Assembly (NCBI GenBank): GCA_025800385.1
Contig: JAOXRS010000116.1
Coordinates: 1-64,000, forward strand
Direction of reading: 5' to 3'
Origin: Candidatus Albibeggiatoa sp. nov. NOAA
Lineage (GTDB): Bacteria > Pseudomonadota > Gammaproteobacteria > Beggiatoales > Beggiatoaceae
Length of the DNA stretch: 64,000 bases
The translations under genes and the position numbers were made by a program. Each line of letters opens with the position of its first letter. The stretch's first letter is position 1. Below, piece after piece: positions 19,201-27,501 of the stretch. Under the pieces are notes generated by a model, which ran no database searches, was not told where the DNA came from, and saw only the letters and a list, made by a program, of their open reading frames with translations.

Positions 19201-20713
19201 CATGGCACCCATTCCATTAACTTTATTGGGCATTGTTCCGGGACACATGTTATTGGGGGCATCATTTACTGCAACATCAATGATTGGTTGGATTGCGTTG
19301 GCAGGTATTATTGTACGCAACTCGATCTTATTGGTAGATTATTCGATTGCAGAATTACGCCGTGGTGTTCCTTTGCAAGATGCGGTGATTAACGCCTGTA
19401 AGACTAGAACGCGCCCAATTATTATTACTGCGTGGGCATTAGTTGGCGGCGGTATGGTGATTTTATATGATCCAATTTTCCAAGGCATGGCCATCTCATT
19501 ATTATTTGGTGTTATGGTTTCTACTATATTAACTTTAATTGTTATTCCATTAGGTTGTATCAGTGTTGGCGAAAAAGTCTTGTTAGCAACAGGTTGTGAT
19601 GAGCCAACTATTGCAACGGGCGAACCAAGCTCAGCATCTTATAATAAGTCCACTCAACATATGAGTAGTGAAAGTTCAGGGTCTTTTTTAGGCTCAATCT
19701 TTAGCACCATTGGTGGCATCATCACGATGGCATTTTATATCGTGCGAGCATTATTCATGATGTTATGGATGGGCATTGTGGCATTGTGGGGTAAGCTCTT
19801 TGGTAAAGAAGAGTATAGAGAGGAAGAACACACTGTTGCTCAAGCCGTATCTAAGACACCATCATCTGATAGTGTAAAAAAAAAATCAGTAACTCCTAGA
19901 GTCGTGGAGGTGATTGCTGACCGAACCAGTGAGCCACCTCCTGCACCAATTGTAAAACCAGCTGAAGCTAAGCCTGTCGAACCAACTCCTGAGCCAAAAG
20001 CAGAGGAAGTTGCGAAACCTGTTGAATCAGCTCCTGAGCCAAAAGCCGAGGAAGTTGCGAAACCTGTTGAAGAAACACCTGAGCCAAAAGTTGAGGAAGT
20101 TGCGAAACCTGTTGAATCAGCTCCTGAGCCAAAAGCCGAGGAAGTTGTGAAACCTGTTGAAGAAGCACCTGAGCCAAAAGTTGAGGAAGTTTCTAAACCT
20201 GTCGAGCCAACTCCTGAGCCAAAAGCAGAGGAAGTGGCTAAACCTGTCGAGCCAACTCCTGAGCCAAAAGCAGAGGAAGTGGCTAAACCTGTTGAACCAA
20301 CTCCTGAACCAAAAGCCGAGGAAGTAGCTAAACCCGTTGAACCAACTCCTGAACCAAAAGCAGAGGAAGTGGCTAAACCCGTTGAAGAAGCACCTGAGCC
20401 AAAAGTTGAGGAAGCGGCTAAACCCGTCGAGCCAAAAGCTGAAGAAGTGGCCAAACCAGTTGAACCAACTCCTGAGCCAAAAGCAGAGGAAGTTGCGAAA
20501 CCTGTCGAGCCAACCCCTGAGCCAAAAGCAGAAGAAACAACGAGGTCTGTTGCAAAAGAGGCTACAACTCGAAAAGCTCCTGCTCGTAAAACGACACGCA
20601 GAGCGGCAAAATCAGGTGCAACACGAAAAACAGCGGCGAAGAAACCAAGCGGTCGTCGTGGTATTCGGTTAAAAACTGATTTGAAAAAGGATGACGATAA
20701 AGATAAATCGTAA
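16214..20713 (+). CDS. RND efflux permease with a long repeat and basic C-terminal tail
   Basis: A 1499-residue inner-membrane pump; typical RND permeases have about 1050. The core (about 1-1140) has the LTPRQEDPQ porter start, the TM4 acidic pair in SIGILVDDAIVVIENI and a second TM bundle near 975-1110. After the core comes an extra hydrophobic segment (about 1155-1197). Then comes a 15-residue repeat array, KPVEPTPEPKAEEVA, 13 units at residues 1253-1443, and a Lys/Arg/Ala-rich end (1444-1499) that resembles AlgP or histone-H1-like tails. The tail would lie in the cytoplasm or periplasm depending on the extra segment. It is co-transcribed with the adaptor. The family (HAE-1-like RND) is clear; substrate and tail role are unknown. 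Confidence 0.9.
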   Translation: MADQNTQQSLGVAGQMAQSFIHSPLSPLLFIAMFFMGVMGLMLTPRQEDPQISVPMVDIFVQYQGASSQQVSSLAIDPLQRIMSEIPGVEHVYSAAERGQGMVTVQFYVGEELEKSVFKVHDKLQSNLDQMPPGVQMPLVKPKGVDDVPVVTLTLWSEDVDDSALRTLSLDVMHDMNKIEAVGKSFVVGGREEQVRIEVMPERLSGYNLSIGQIAQTIQTANSEQSAGYTETGGNHFTIYTGTFLRNAYDVEQLVVGTYQNRAVHVRDVAKVIKGPSETSQIVNYFSGPAYGYEQAVIHGNFLQELWGKITHKHAYDKEAVPMAEIPGVPAVTIAISKKIATNGVTVANKVLERIEALKGTVIPDNVHVEITRNYGKTAKDKVDSLILKLFIATGAVTLLVLYFFRHIGYQPAFVVTVVIPVVILITVFSAWILGFTIDRVSLFALIFSIGILVDDAIVVIENIYRRWLLSENMDTDTAVDAVREVGNPTILATFTVVAALLPMGFVSGMMGPYMAPIPVLGSVAMVFSLVAAFIFVPWIAMRVKPSMKKLMKAEEVEHKENERWERFYRRIIPALANKPLFGFGFLAALIVAFFLAIGMFYTTDVEVKMLPLDNKPEYNVYVDMPEGTALPVTANIVYQMAEKLRQVPEVTAVQTYVGTSQPYDFNGMVRHYYLRNKPWHADIQIQLVDKGFRERSSHQLATEARQMLQELLTEQDSDAKITIVEMPPGPPVLQAVVAEVYGSDGATRREVARQFTEFFEQSEIIDDADSYMADPYAIWKFEVDTEKAVRKGIAVDTINQNLMMALGGFKLGDIKQGFGLEPTYIVIQVPLHVRAQLSRLYDLPIPNNQGQVVSLAELGRFVSAPQDPIIYQKDLRPVEYVVGDSVGKYQGNNEYSLSAPIYGMLEVEAMLRDYQAPDGVNLSESGCWYPLGFIPMCQRYLGAPTTMGSGFEWAGEWTVTYQTFRDMGLAFAVALVLIYILVVWLFGNFTVPLVIMAPIPLTLLGIVPGHMLLGASFTATSMIGWIALAGIIVRNSILLVDYSIAELRRGVPLQDAVINACKTRTRPIIITAWALVGGGMVILYDPIFQGMAISLLFGVMVSTILTLIVIPLGCISVGEKVLLATGCDEPTIATGEPSSASYNKSTQHMSSESSGSFLGSIFSTIGGIITMAFYIVRALFMMLWMGIVALWGKLFGKEEYREEEHTVAQAVSKTPSSDSVKKKSVTPRVVEVIADRTSEPPPAPIVKPAEAKPVEPTPEPKAEEVAKPVESAPEPKAEEVAKPVEETPEPKVEEVAKPVESAPEPKAEEVVKPVEEAPEPKVEEVSKPVEPTPEPKAEEVAKPVEPTPEPKAEEVAKPVEPTPEPKAEEVAKPVEPTPEPKAEEVAKPVEEAPEPKVEEAAKPVEPKAEEVAKPVEPTPEPKAEEVAKPVEPTPEPKAEETTRSVAKEATTRKAPARKTTRRAAKSGATRKTAAKKPSGRRGIRLKTDLKKDDDKDKS
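19970..20542 (+). repeat. 45-bp tandem coding repeats, 13 units
   Basis: The array encodes KPVEPTPEPKAEEVA-type units within the RND permease. Twelve units are 45 bp. One (the eleventh, KPVEPKAEEVA) lacks 12 bp. Units 6-9 are identical at the protein level while units 2-5 and 10 vary at positions 5-6 and 11, as expected from recent unit duplication. The frame is kept throughout. Confidence 0.9.
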
Positions 20714-20730
20714 TTTTTTGTAGACTATTC

Positions 20731-20775
20731 AGGGTTGGTTATTCTAGTATTTCTAGGGTAATCAACCCTTTTTAT
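20731..20775 (+). terminator. Terminator after the RND permease gene
   Basis: AGGGTTGGTT (20731-20740) pairs with AATCAACCCT (20760-20769) with one G-U pair, followed by TTTTATTTT. It separates the efflux operon from tsaC. Confidence 0.75.
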
Positions 20776-20790
20776 TTTCGGAAATATCTC

Positions 20791-21351
20791 GTGTCTCATT
20801 TGCAATACCAACGCGCAAAATACGTTTTAAAACAAGCTGGTGTTATCGCTTACCCCACAGAAGCCGTTTATGGTTTGGGCTGTGACCCTGACAGCCAAAT
20901 TGCGGTACAAAAAATTCTTACCTTAAAACAACGCCATTGGTCAAAAGGTTTGATTTTAATAGCCTCTGATTTCAACCAATTAGAACCTTATGTTTTGCCA
21001 CTCGATGTAGAAATAGAGCAACAAGTATTAACAACATGGGCACAAAAACAAGTTGTCACTTGGCTATTGCCTGCCAATCCCAAAACACCGAAATGGTTAC
21101 GTGGCCAATCCGACAAAATCGCAGTTCGAGTAACACACCATCCAATTGCAGCAAAACTATGTGAAACCTATGGCAAACCTCTTGTTTCCACCAGCGCTAA
21201 CCCTAGTGGCCAAGCACCTGCGAAAACAGGATTCAGAGTCAGACAAATGTTTAAACAGAAGCTTGATTACGTTGTGGCCGGTGATGTGGGCAAACAGGAC
21301 AAACCTAGTGAAATTCGTGATGCACTCACACAACAGGTTCTAAGAAGTTAA
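20791..21351 (+). CDS. tsaC: Threonylcarbamoyl-AMP synthase (TsaC/YrdC type)
   Basis: A 186-residue YrdC-fold enzyme that makes threonylcarbamoyl-AMP from threonine, bicarbonate and ATP for t6A37 tRNA modification. Motifs seen: IAYPTEAVYGLGCDP near the N-terminus, KQRHWSKGLILIA for nucleotide binding, and VSTSANPSGQAPAK near residue 137. The length fits the short TsaC group without a Sua5 extension. The start is GTG 20791 with a weak Shine-Dalgarno. Its last four bases overlap the end of the convergent FecCD-type permease gene. Confidence 0.92.
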   Translation: MSHLQYQRAKYVLKQAGVIAYPTEAVYGLGCDPDSQIAVQKILTLKQRHWSKGLILIASDFNQLEPYVLPLDVEIEQQVLTTWAQKQVVTWLLPANPKTPKWLRGQSDKIAVRVTHHPIAAKLCETYGKPLVSTSANPSGQAPAKTGFRVRQMFKQKLDYVVAGDVGKQDKPSEIRDALTQQVLRS

Positions 21352-22325
21352 ATCCACGCTGAACGTCGTTTGATAATCAACCATAAAAAGAACGGTGCGC
21401 CAAGTAAAGCAGTTACAACGCCTAATTTAAGTTCGCCGCTATCAAGTGAAATAAGACGTACAACTAAATCAGCGGCAAGTAATAACAGTGCGCCAGCTAA
21501 GGCACTCACAACGAGTAACCGACTGGGCTGGTGCGCAACCAAAGGACGGCAAAGGTGCGGTATAATCAAACCCACAAAACCAATATTACCGCTCAACGCA
21601 ACGGCTGCCCCCACACATAACGCTGTGCCCAACATAATTTGTACTTTGATCCAGCCCATATTGAACCCTAAACTGGTCGCCACTTCCTCGCCTAAACTTA
21701 AGCTATCCAAAGCCCTCGCCACATTTAATAATAAAACCCAGCCTAATAAAATAAATGGAGCAATCCAATATAAATCCTGCAAACTTCGATCAGCTAAACT
21801 ACCCATTAACCAAAATAAAATCTCCATCGCGGCATAAGGATTAGGAGCAAGATTTAAAGCCAATGCAGTCATCGCAGCAGTAAAGCTATTGATGGCAACG
21901 CCCGCTAAAATTAACGTGGTCACATCAGGATTTCGTCCAGCTAACACATACAAAGCAGCTAAACTAAGTACTGCACCAAGCATTCCGCCAAGTGGCAACA
22001 TGAATTGTCCATATTGCATAAAGCCAAAATAAAATACACACACAGCTCCAAACGCTGCCCCGCTCGATACGCCAATTACGCTGGGGTCTGCCAATGGATT
22101 ACGCAATAAGCCTTGTAACACCGCACCTGCTAAACCTAAAGTTGCACCGACTAATAAGCCCAATAATAAACGTGGCAAGCGGATATCTTGCACAATAAGC
22201 CAAGCAGTATCTGATTGTTGAGGCAAAAGTTGCAATAGCGAAACTTGTCCAAACCATAAACCCAGCATGAAAACCAAGACAATGCAGAGCATCAGTAACA
22301 ACCAAAGTTTTACATCTTTAAACAT
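21348..22325 (-). CDS. FecCD/BtuC-family ABC transporter permease
   Basis: A 325-residue polytopic membrane protein with about ten hydrophobic segments and the family signatures DIRLPRLLLGLLVGATLGLAG, NPLADPSVIGVSSGA and GNIGFVGLIIPHLCR, the last being the coupling region for the ATPase. The family imports siderophores, haem or cobalamin. No partner ATPase or binding-protein gene lies on either side: upstream is a hybrid kinase gene 55 bases away on the same strand, downstream is tsaC, convergent. The partners must be elsewhere, or the system has been broken up by rearrangement. Substrate cannot be assigned. Confidence 0.9.
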   Translation of the reverse strand: MFKDVKLWLLLMLCIVLVFMLGLWFGQVSLLQLLPQQSDTAWLIVQDIRLPRLLLGLLVGATLGLAGAVLQGLLRNPLADPSVIGVSSGAAFGAVCVFYFGFMQYGQFMLPLGGMLGAVLSLAALYVLAGRNPDVTTLILAGVAINSFTAAMTALALNLAPNPYAAMEILFWLMGSLADRSLQDLYWIAPFILLGWVLLLNVARALDSLSLGEEVATSLGFNMGWIKVQIMLGTALCVGAAVALSGNIGFVGLIIPHLCRPLVAHQPSRLLVVSALAGALLLLAADLVVRLISLDSGELKLGVVTALLGAPFFLWLIIKRRSAWI

Positions 22326-22380
22326 AGATCATCATTGAAACTGAAATAAAAGTTGCACAGTTTGGCATATTCACAATCTT

Positions 22381-24159
22381 TTAGGTAGACAAAATGGGTT
22401 GCTCAGTATAAAGCTGATTACCGTATTGTATTAACTTCTCTGCAAGCAACTGACGATTAATTGGTTTTACCAAATAATCAGCCATACCAGCATCAAAACA
22501 TTGTTGTTTATCATGTGCTGTTACATTTGCAGTCATAGCAATGATAATAGGATGAGAATCAGGATATTGACGAATAATTTCCCGAGTTGCTGTTAAACCA
22601 TCCATTTCAGGCATTTGCATATCCATCAAAATAATATCGTACTGCTGCTGTGCAACCCGTTCCAATGCCTCTACACCATTGTTAGCCACCTCCACTTCAT
22701 AACCCAGTTTTTGTAAAATAATAACAGCAATTTTTTGATTGACTTGATTGTCTTCTGCCAACAAAATATTTAAATGAATTGCAGGCGGTAAAACAGGTCT
22801 ATTATCCACAACATCATGGATTTGAGTCATTTTAGAGGTTGTAAATAGATCGTTTAACGTTTCATATAATCTTTTAGGTTTAAGCGGTTTAGCTAGAAAA
22901 TGTACATCATACCAATGCAAATCAGGCTTTTCTTGATTTAAAGCATTTAATATTAGGTATTTATGTGGTTTATGAATATAAGTTTTAAGCTGAGAAAAAT
23001 CTTCAATATCTAAAATAATCAGATCAATATGATTGTCTGAACCAAGATAATGAATAAACGTTGTTAGCTGCTGAAAAATTGTTGTTTCCATTCCCCATTG
23101 TTGGGTAAATGTCTCAAGCATTTTTAAATGTGACCGCTGCTGTGTAAAAATCAGTACTTTTTTTCCTGTTAGCATTTGTGCTGAGTGGTATAAATACGGA
23201 TAAGCTTCATCTGGCGAGGCAGGTAACGTAGCGGTGAAAAATAGCGTCGTCCCTTTATTCACTTGGCTTTCTAACCAAATCTGGCCGCCCATTAATTGGC
23301 AAAGTCCTTTACTAATAGCTAGCCCCAACCCTGTACCACCATACTGGCGAACAATAGATGCATCGGCTTGCACAAAAGCTTTGAACAAATATTGTTGTTT
23401 ATCTTCAGAAATGCCCACCCCTGTATCTCGCACAGAAAATAGCAACGTATATTGTTTCTGCTGACCGATAGATTGTATTGAGGCCTGTAATTTAATTTCG
23501 CCATGATGGGTGAATTTCAAAGCATTGCCCAGTAAATTAATCAGTATTTGGCGCAAACGGGTAATATCACCAATCAGAATATCGGGAATATCTTGCTCAA
23601 GGAAATAATTGACATTGAGGTGCTTTTTATGTGCATTCATTGCAATCAAATCAATCGCTTGCTCTATACAGTCACGCAAAATAAAAGGCTCAGACACTAA
23701 ACGTAATTCTCCAGCCTCAATTTTAGAAAAATCCAATACTTCATTGACCAATGTCAATAAAATAGTGCTGCTATGTTTGGCGGTTTGAGCATAATCGATT
23801 TGCTCTTTATTCAACTTAGTATCAAGTAATAATTCCGTTGCACCAATAATCCCATTAATAGGGGTTCTAATTTCATGACTGGTATTGGCTAAAAATGCGG
23901 CTTTGGCTTTATCTGCAGCATCTGCACGTTGTTTTTCGAACTGATATTGATCTATTAATTTTTGTTGATAACGCTGTTGTTGCTTCCACTCTAACCAACG
24001 ACGTAAAACAAATAATCCAAATAAAATCGTATTTGGTAAAATAAACAAGCTAATATTATCCACTGCCACAAATACAAAATATATCAAGAAATTAACAACA
24101 CATAGTATGACTGCATCAAACCATATGTGTGCTTTTGGTGGTGTATAACTGTCGTCCAT
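22381..24159 (-). CDS. Membrane-bound hybrid histidine kinase
   Basis: A 592-residue sensor. Two hydrophobic segments lie in residues 13-52 with almost no periplasmic part, then a coiled coil. HisKA follows with H95 in SHEIRTP, then HATPase_c with [10 protein letters not shown] degenerate receiver (about 325-435) keeps LIILDIED and a Lys-Pro but has lost the acidic pair at its start. A normal C-terminal receiver has LLAEDNQ, phospho-acceptor [11 protein letters not shown] and DYLVKPI. The architecture is BarA-like without Hpt, so an external Hpt must complete the relay. The start has a very strong GGGAGGGA. The FecCD-type permease gene follows on the same strand. Confidence 0.9.
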   Translation of the reverse strand: MDDSYTPPKAHIWFDAVILCVVNFLIYFVFVAVDNISLFILPNTILFGLFVLRRWLEWKQQQRYQQKLIDQYQFEKQRADAADKAKAAFLANTSHEIRTPINGIIGATELLLDTKLNKEQIDYAQTAKHSSTILLTLVNEVLDFSKIEAGELRLVSEPFILRDCIEQAIDLIAMNAHKKHLNVNYFLEQDIPDILIGDITRLRQILINLLGNALKFTHHGEIKLQASIQSIGQQKQYTLLFSVRDTGVGISEDKQQYLFKAFVQADASIVRQYGGTGLGLAISKGLCQLMGGQIWLESQVNKGTTLFFTATLPASPDEAYPYLYHSAQMLTGKKVLIFTQQRSHLKMLETFTQQWGMETTIFQQLTTFIHYLGSDNHIDLIILDIEDFSQLKTYIHKPHKYLILNALNQEKPDLHWYDVHFLAKPLKPKRLYETLNDLFTTSKMTQIHDVVDNRPVLPPAIHLNILLAEDNQVNQKIAVIILQKLGYEVEVANNGVEALERVAQQQYDIILMDMQMPEMDGLTATREIIRQYPDSHPIIIAMTANVTAHDKQQCFDAGMADYLVKPINRQLLAEKLIQYGNQLYTEQPILST

Positions 24160-24438
24160 TATTTCCCTCCCCCATTAATGCTATTATGCTTTTAATATTT
24201 TCGGTTCTTATGAAAAACAAGCAAGCACTTAATATATAAAATACTTTTAATATCAATATGGTTGCGCTGGATTTGATAGATATGACTCAAGAACAATGCC
24301 ATTTTTTACTTTAAAAATAGCCAATCTCTTATCCTCATTTTGATATAAAAAACCGCATAACTTAATGACAAATCATTGGAATCCCTATCCATTCAACCCT
24401 ATAATGGCAAACATTTTCGATTGCTGTGCCTTGTTTCA

Positions 24439-26298
24439 ATGATAAAAATTACTGATCTCACACTACAACGTGGTAACAAACAACTTTTACAACATGCTCA
24501 CTTAACTTTACACGTCAAACATAAAGTCGGTATTATTGGCGCAAATGGTTGTGGTAAATCGAGTTTACTTGCTTTGCTTCGGAATGAGTTACAAGCCGAT
24601 GAAGGACAAGTTGAAATACCCGAAAAGTGGACAATTGCCCATGTTGCCCAAGAAACTCCCATTTTAGAAACCAGCGCACTCGATTATGTATTAGATGGTG
24701 ATGCCGAGTTGCGCCAGTTAGAACAAGCCCTTGCAAACGATACAGACGATGGGATGCGTCAAGCTGAGCTTCATGCACAATACGAAGCCATTGATGGTTA
24801 CACCGCCAATGCCCGCGCGGCACAAATCTTACATGGTTTAGGGTTTAGTGCTGCTCAAGAAGCCATGCCCGTTAAACATTTTTCAGGCGGCTGGCGAATG
24901 CGTTTAAATTTAGCCCAAGCTTTGATGTGTCGCTCTGATTTATTGCTGCTCGACGAACCGACCAACCATTTAGATTTAGATGCGGTGTTATGGTTTGAAC
25001 AATGGTTAAAACATTATCAAGGCACGCTTTTATTAATCTCGCATGATCGTGACTTTTTAGATAATACAGTCGAGGCCATCGCTCATGTTGAACAGCAAAA
25101 AATCAATTTATACACAGGTAATTATGCAGATTTTGAACGCCAACGTGCTGAGAATTTAGCTCGCCAACAAGCTGATTATGAAAAACAACAGCGTGAAATT
25201 GCCCACATGCAACACTTTGTTGATCGTTTCCGCGCCAAAGCTACAAAAGCCAAACAAGCCCAGAGTCGTTTAAAAGCCCTTGATCGGATGGAATTGATTG
25301 CAGCAGCACATATCGATTCCCCATTTAAATTTCAATTTTTTGAACCTGAATCACAAGCCAATTTATTGCTTGATGTCAAACAAACCCAAATCGGCTATGG
25401 CGAAACGGTGATTTTGGATAAAGTCAAAATGCGTATTACTGCGGGCGCACGTATCGGTTTACTAGGGCCTAATGGAGCGGGTAAGTCGACTCTCATTAAA
25501 TTTTTAGCTGAGGAATTGGACGCTTTAGATGGTACTGTGCAACGCCATGAACATTTAAAAATCGGTTATTTTGCGCAACACCAACTGGAATACCTACGCT
25601 TAGATGAAAGCCCTTTGCAACATATACAAAGTCTTTCCCCTCAAGTTTCAGAACAACAAATTCGTAATTTCTTAGGCGGTTTCGCGTTTCAAGGCGATAT
25701 GGCGACTGACCCAATTGAACCCTTTTCAGGTGGGGAAAAAGCCCGTCTTGCATTAGCATTGCTGGTTTGGCAAAAACCTAATCTATTGCTATTAGATGAA
25801 CCAACTAACCATTTAGATTTAGAAATGCGTCATGCACTAACCACCGCGCTACAAGCTTACCAAGGTGCATTGGTTGTGGTTTCGCATGATAGACATTTGC
25901 TCCGCACCACGGTAGATCAATTATGGTTGGTTGCACATCAACGCGTACAACCTTATGAGGGTGATTTAGACGAGTACAAACAATGGTTATTAGAACACCG
26001 CAGCCAAGAACGTAAAGCGCAACAGCCCAAAGAAAAAACCGCACAAAAACAAGATGCAAAACAACAACGAGAGCAAAAACGTAGTCTGCAAAACAAATTG
26101 AAACAATTAGAAAAAGCGTTAGATAAATGGACAGCAGAAAAAAGCCAGATTGAGTCGCAACTTGCCACTCCTGAGGTCTATAATAATTTAGACAAGGCTC
26201 AAGACTACAGTCGTCAACAGCAACATATTATTCAACAATTACAAGAGACTGAAGAGCTGTGGTTAGAAGTAACCGAGTCATTGGAAGCACTATCCTGA
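24439..26298 (+). CDS. yheS: ABC-F ATPase (YheS-like)
   Basis: A soluble 619-residue protein with two ABC modules. The first has Walker A GANGCGKSS and signature FSGGWRMRLNLAQAL; the second has GPNGAGKST and FSGGEKARLALALL. Both have LLLDEPTNHLDL Walker B. The linker FRAKATKAKQAQSR is the ABC-F arm that reaches the ribosomal P-site tRNA. A charged coiled coil ends the protein. Sequence order and wording match the YheS subgroup closely. The frame is open from 24376, but ATG 24439 aligns with the family start (MIKITDL). ABC-F proteins act on stalled or slow ribosomes. Confidence 0.9.
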   Translation: MIKITDLTLQRGNKQLLQHAHLTLHVKHKVGIIGANGCGKSSLLALLRNELQADEGQVEIPEKWTIAHVAQETPILETSALDYVLDGDAELRQLEQALANDTDDGMRQAELHAQYEAIDGYTANARAAQILHGLGFSAAQEAMPVKHFSGGWRMRLNLAQALMCRSDLLLLDEPTNHLDLDAVLWFEQWLKHYQGTLLLISHDRDFLDNTVEAIAHVEQQKINLYTGNYADFERQRAENLARQQADYEKQQREIAHMQHFVDRFRAKATKAKQAQSRLKALDRMELIAAAHIDSPFKFQFFEPESQANLLLDVKQTQIGYGETVILDKVKMRITAGARIGLLGPNGAGKSTLIKFLAEELDALDGTVQRHEHLKIGYFAQHQLEYLRLDESPLQHIQSLSPQVSEQQIRNFLGGFAFQGDMATDPIEPFSGGEKARLALALLVWQKPNLLLLDEPTNHLDLEMRHALTTALQAYQGALVVVSHDRHLLRTTVDQLWLVAHQRVQPYEGDLDEYKQWLLEHRSQERKAQQPKEKTAQKQDAKQQREQKRSLQNKLKQLEKALDKWTAEKSQIESQLATPEVYNNLDKAQDYSRQQQHIIQQLQETEELWLEVTESLEALS

Positions 26299-26387
26299 GT
26301 TCATTCACCCTGAGCCACGATCAATTCATAAACGTTATGTAGAATCGCTGTTTGTTGATTGTGTTTTTAAACGAAAGGTATGCCCAC

Positions 26388-26828
26388 ATGTTGACCGAAC
26401 AAGTTAAAACCGTTATTAAATCAACTGCACCTCTTTTGCGTGAACATGGGGATGCAATTGCGGTAAGAACCTATGATATTTTGTTCGAGAAATACCCTCA
26501 GACAAAGTTATTGTTTTCTAAAGCACCCAAAAACCAAGCGCATAAACTGGCGACCGTGATTATTGATTATTGTGAGAATATTGATAACTTACCCGTATTA
26601 TCTGAAAAACTGGATACCGTTGCTTTGCGTCATGTCAAAATGGATGTACATCCAGGGCATTACACCATGATGGGGCACGCACTGATGCAAGGGATTAAAG
26701 AAGTGCTGCAAAATGAGGCTACCGACGAAATCATGATAGCATGGAAAACTGCCTACTATTATCTTGCTGACCAGTTGATTGAGCGAGAACGTGCCTTATC
26801 TACACGGAAAACGGCTGCACAAGTATAA
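26388..26828 (+). CDS. Single-domain globin, Vitreoscilla-haemoglobin-like
   Basis: A 146-residue haem protein, the same length as Vitreoscilla VHb. The start ATG 26388 follows AAAGG at 9 bases and begins MLTEQVKTVIKSTAPLLREHG, which aligns with the VHb N-terminus; an earlier in-frame codon at 26352 is less likely. The proximal His is in ALRHVKMDVHPGHY, the CD1 Phe in LLFSKAP and a Gln occupies the distal E7 area (KNQAHKLA). No reductase domain is attached. Expected roles are oxygen supply under microaerobic conditions or NO removal. The methyltransferase gene follows after 18 bases, likely on the same transcript. Confidence 0.88.
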   Translation: MLTEQVKTVIKSTAPLLREHGDAIAVRTYDILFEKYPQTKLLFSKAPKNQAHKLATVIIDYCENIDNLPVLSEKLDTVALRHVKMDVHPGHYTMMGHALMQGIKEVLQNEATDEIMIAWKTAYYYLADQLIERERALSTRKTAAQV

Positions 26829-26846
26829 ATATTGAGGAGAAAAAAA

Positions 26847-27368
26847 TTGGTTCGTCTTAATTTGGGCTGTGGAGATAAAATTCTACCCAACTATACTAAT
26901 GTGGATATTGCGCCCAGTCGTGGTGGCAAGAAACCCGATGTTTTATGTGACTTGCATAAGCTCACACCATTTGAAGACAACTATGCCGATGAAATTTTGG
27001 CCGTACATGTGGTCGAACATTTTTGGCGTTGGGAAGTTGTTGATATATTAAAAGAATGGACGCGTGTTTTAAAACCAAATGGCAAAATGATACTAGAATG
27101 CCCAAATTTGATTTCAGCTTGTGAAACACTACTAAAAAATCCTGATTTACATGCTGGAGCAGGCAAGGAAGGACAACGCTCAATGTGGGTATTTTATGGT
27201 GATCCGCAACATCACGACCCTTTAATGATACACCGTTGGGGGTATACACCACGCAGCCTAGCCATGGTGATGCATGAAGCAGGTTTGACTGATTTACGGC
27301 AAGAGCCTGCGCAATTTAAACTAAGAGAGCCTAGAGATATGCGTATTACGGGCGTAAAACCGCAATAA
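26847..27368 (+). CDS. SAM-dependent methyltransferase (class I)
   Basis: A 173-residue Rossmann methyltransferase. Motif I is LNLGCGDKILPNYTNVDIAP at the very N-terminus, with an acidic post-II residue. The motif HVVEHFWRWEVVDILKEWTRVLKPNGKMILECPN is typical of the small group related to glycosyltransferase-linked or predicted SAM methyltransferases. The GAGGAG at 26834-26839 lies 7 bases before TTG 26847, which is taken as the start; an in-frame TTG at 26832 overlaps that site and is unlikely. It sits directly behind the globin gene. The methyl acceptor is not known. Confidence 0.8.
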   Translation: MVRLNLGCGDKILPNYTNVDIAPSRGGKKPDVLCDLHKLTPFEDNYADEILAVHVVEHFWRWEVVDILKEWTRVLKPNGKMILECPNLISACETLLKNPDLHAGAGKEGQRSMWVFYGDPQHHDPLMIHRWGYTPRSLAMVMHEAGLTDLRQEPAQFKLREPRDMRITGVKPQ

Positions 27369-27434
27369 ATAGGCTTACAATACTGTTTTAGCTTTCAGTT
27401 CGTCTCATTTTAACTTTTTGAATGACAATGCTAT

Positions 27435-27443
27435 TGCTATAAT
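27435..27443 (+). promoter_or_regulatory. Extended -10 promoter before ffh
   Basis: TGCTATAAT gives a perfect -10 hexamer (27438-27443) with the TGn extension, 58 bases before the ffh start codon. The -35 region is poor, as is common with extended -10 promoters. Confidence 0.55.
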
Positions 27444-27501
27444 ACGGTAATAATGATGACAATATTTTTAGAGAGCTATCTCAAAGTGACAGGTAACACC
27501 G

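Noticed and set aside
19840..20454. Long minus-strand open frame rich in Ser, Gly, Ala and Thr
   Set aside because: It is the mirror of the Pro/Glu repeat array of the RND permease; the repeated codons leave the opposite strand free of stops.
19970..20542. Regular 45-bp repeats considered as a CRISPR array
   Set aside because: There are no unique spacers; the units are contiguous, keep one reading frame and belong to the RND permease.
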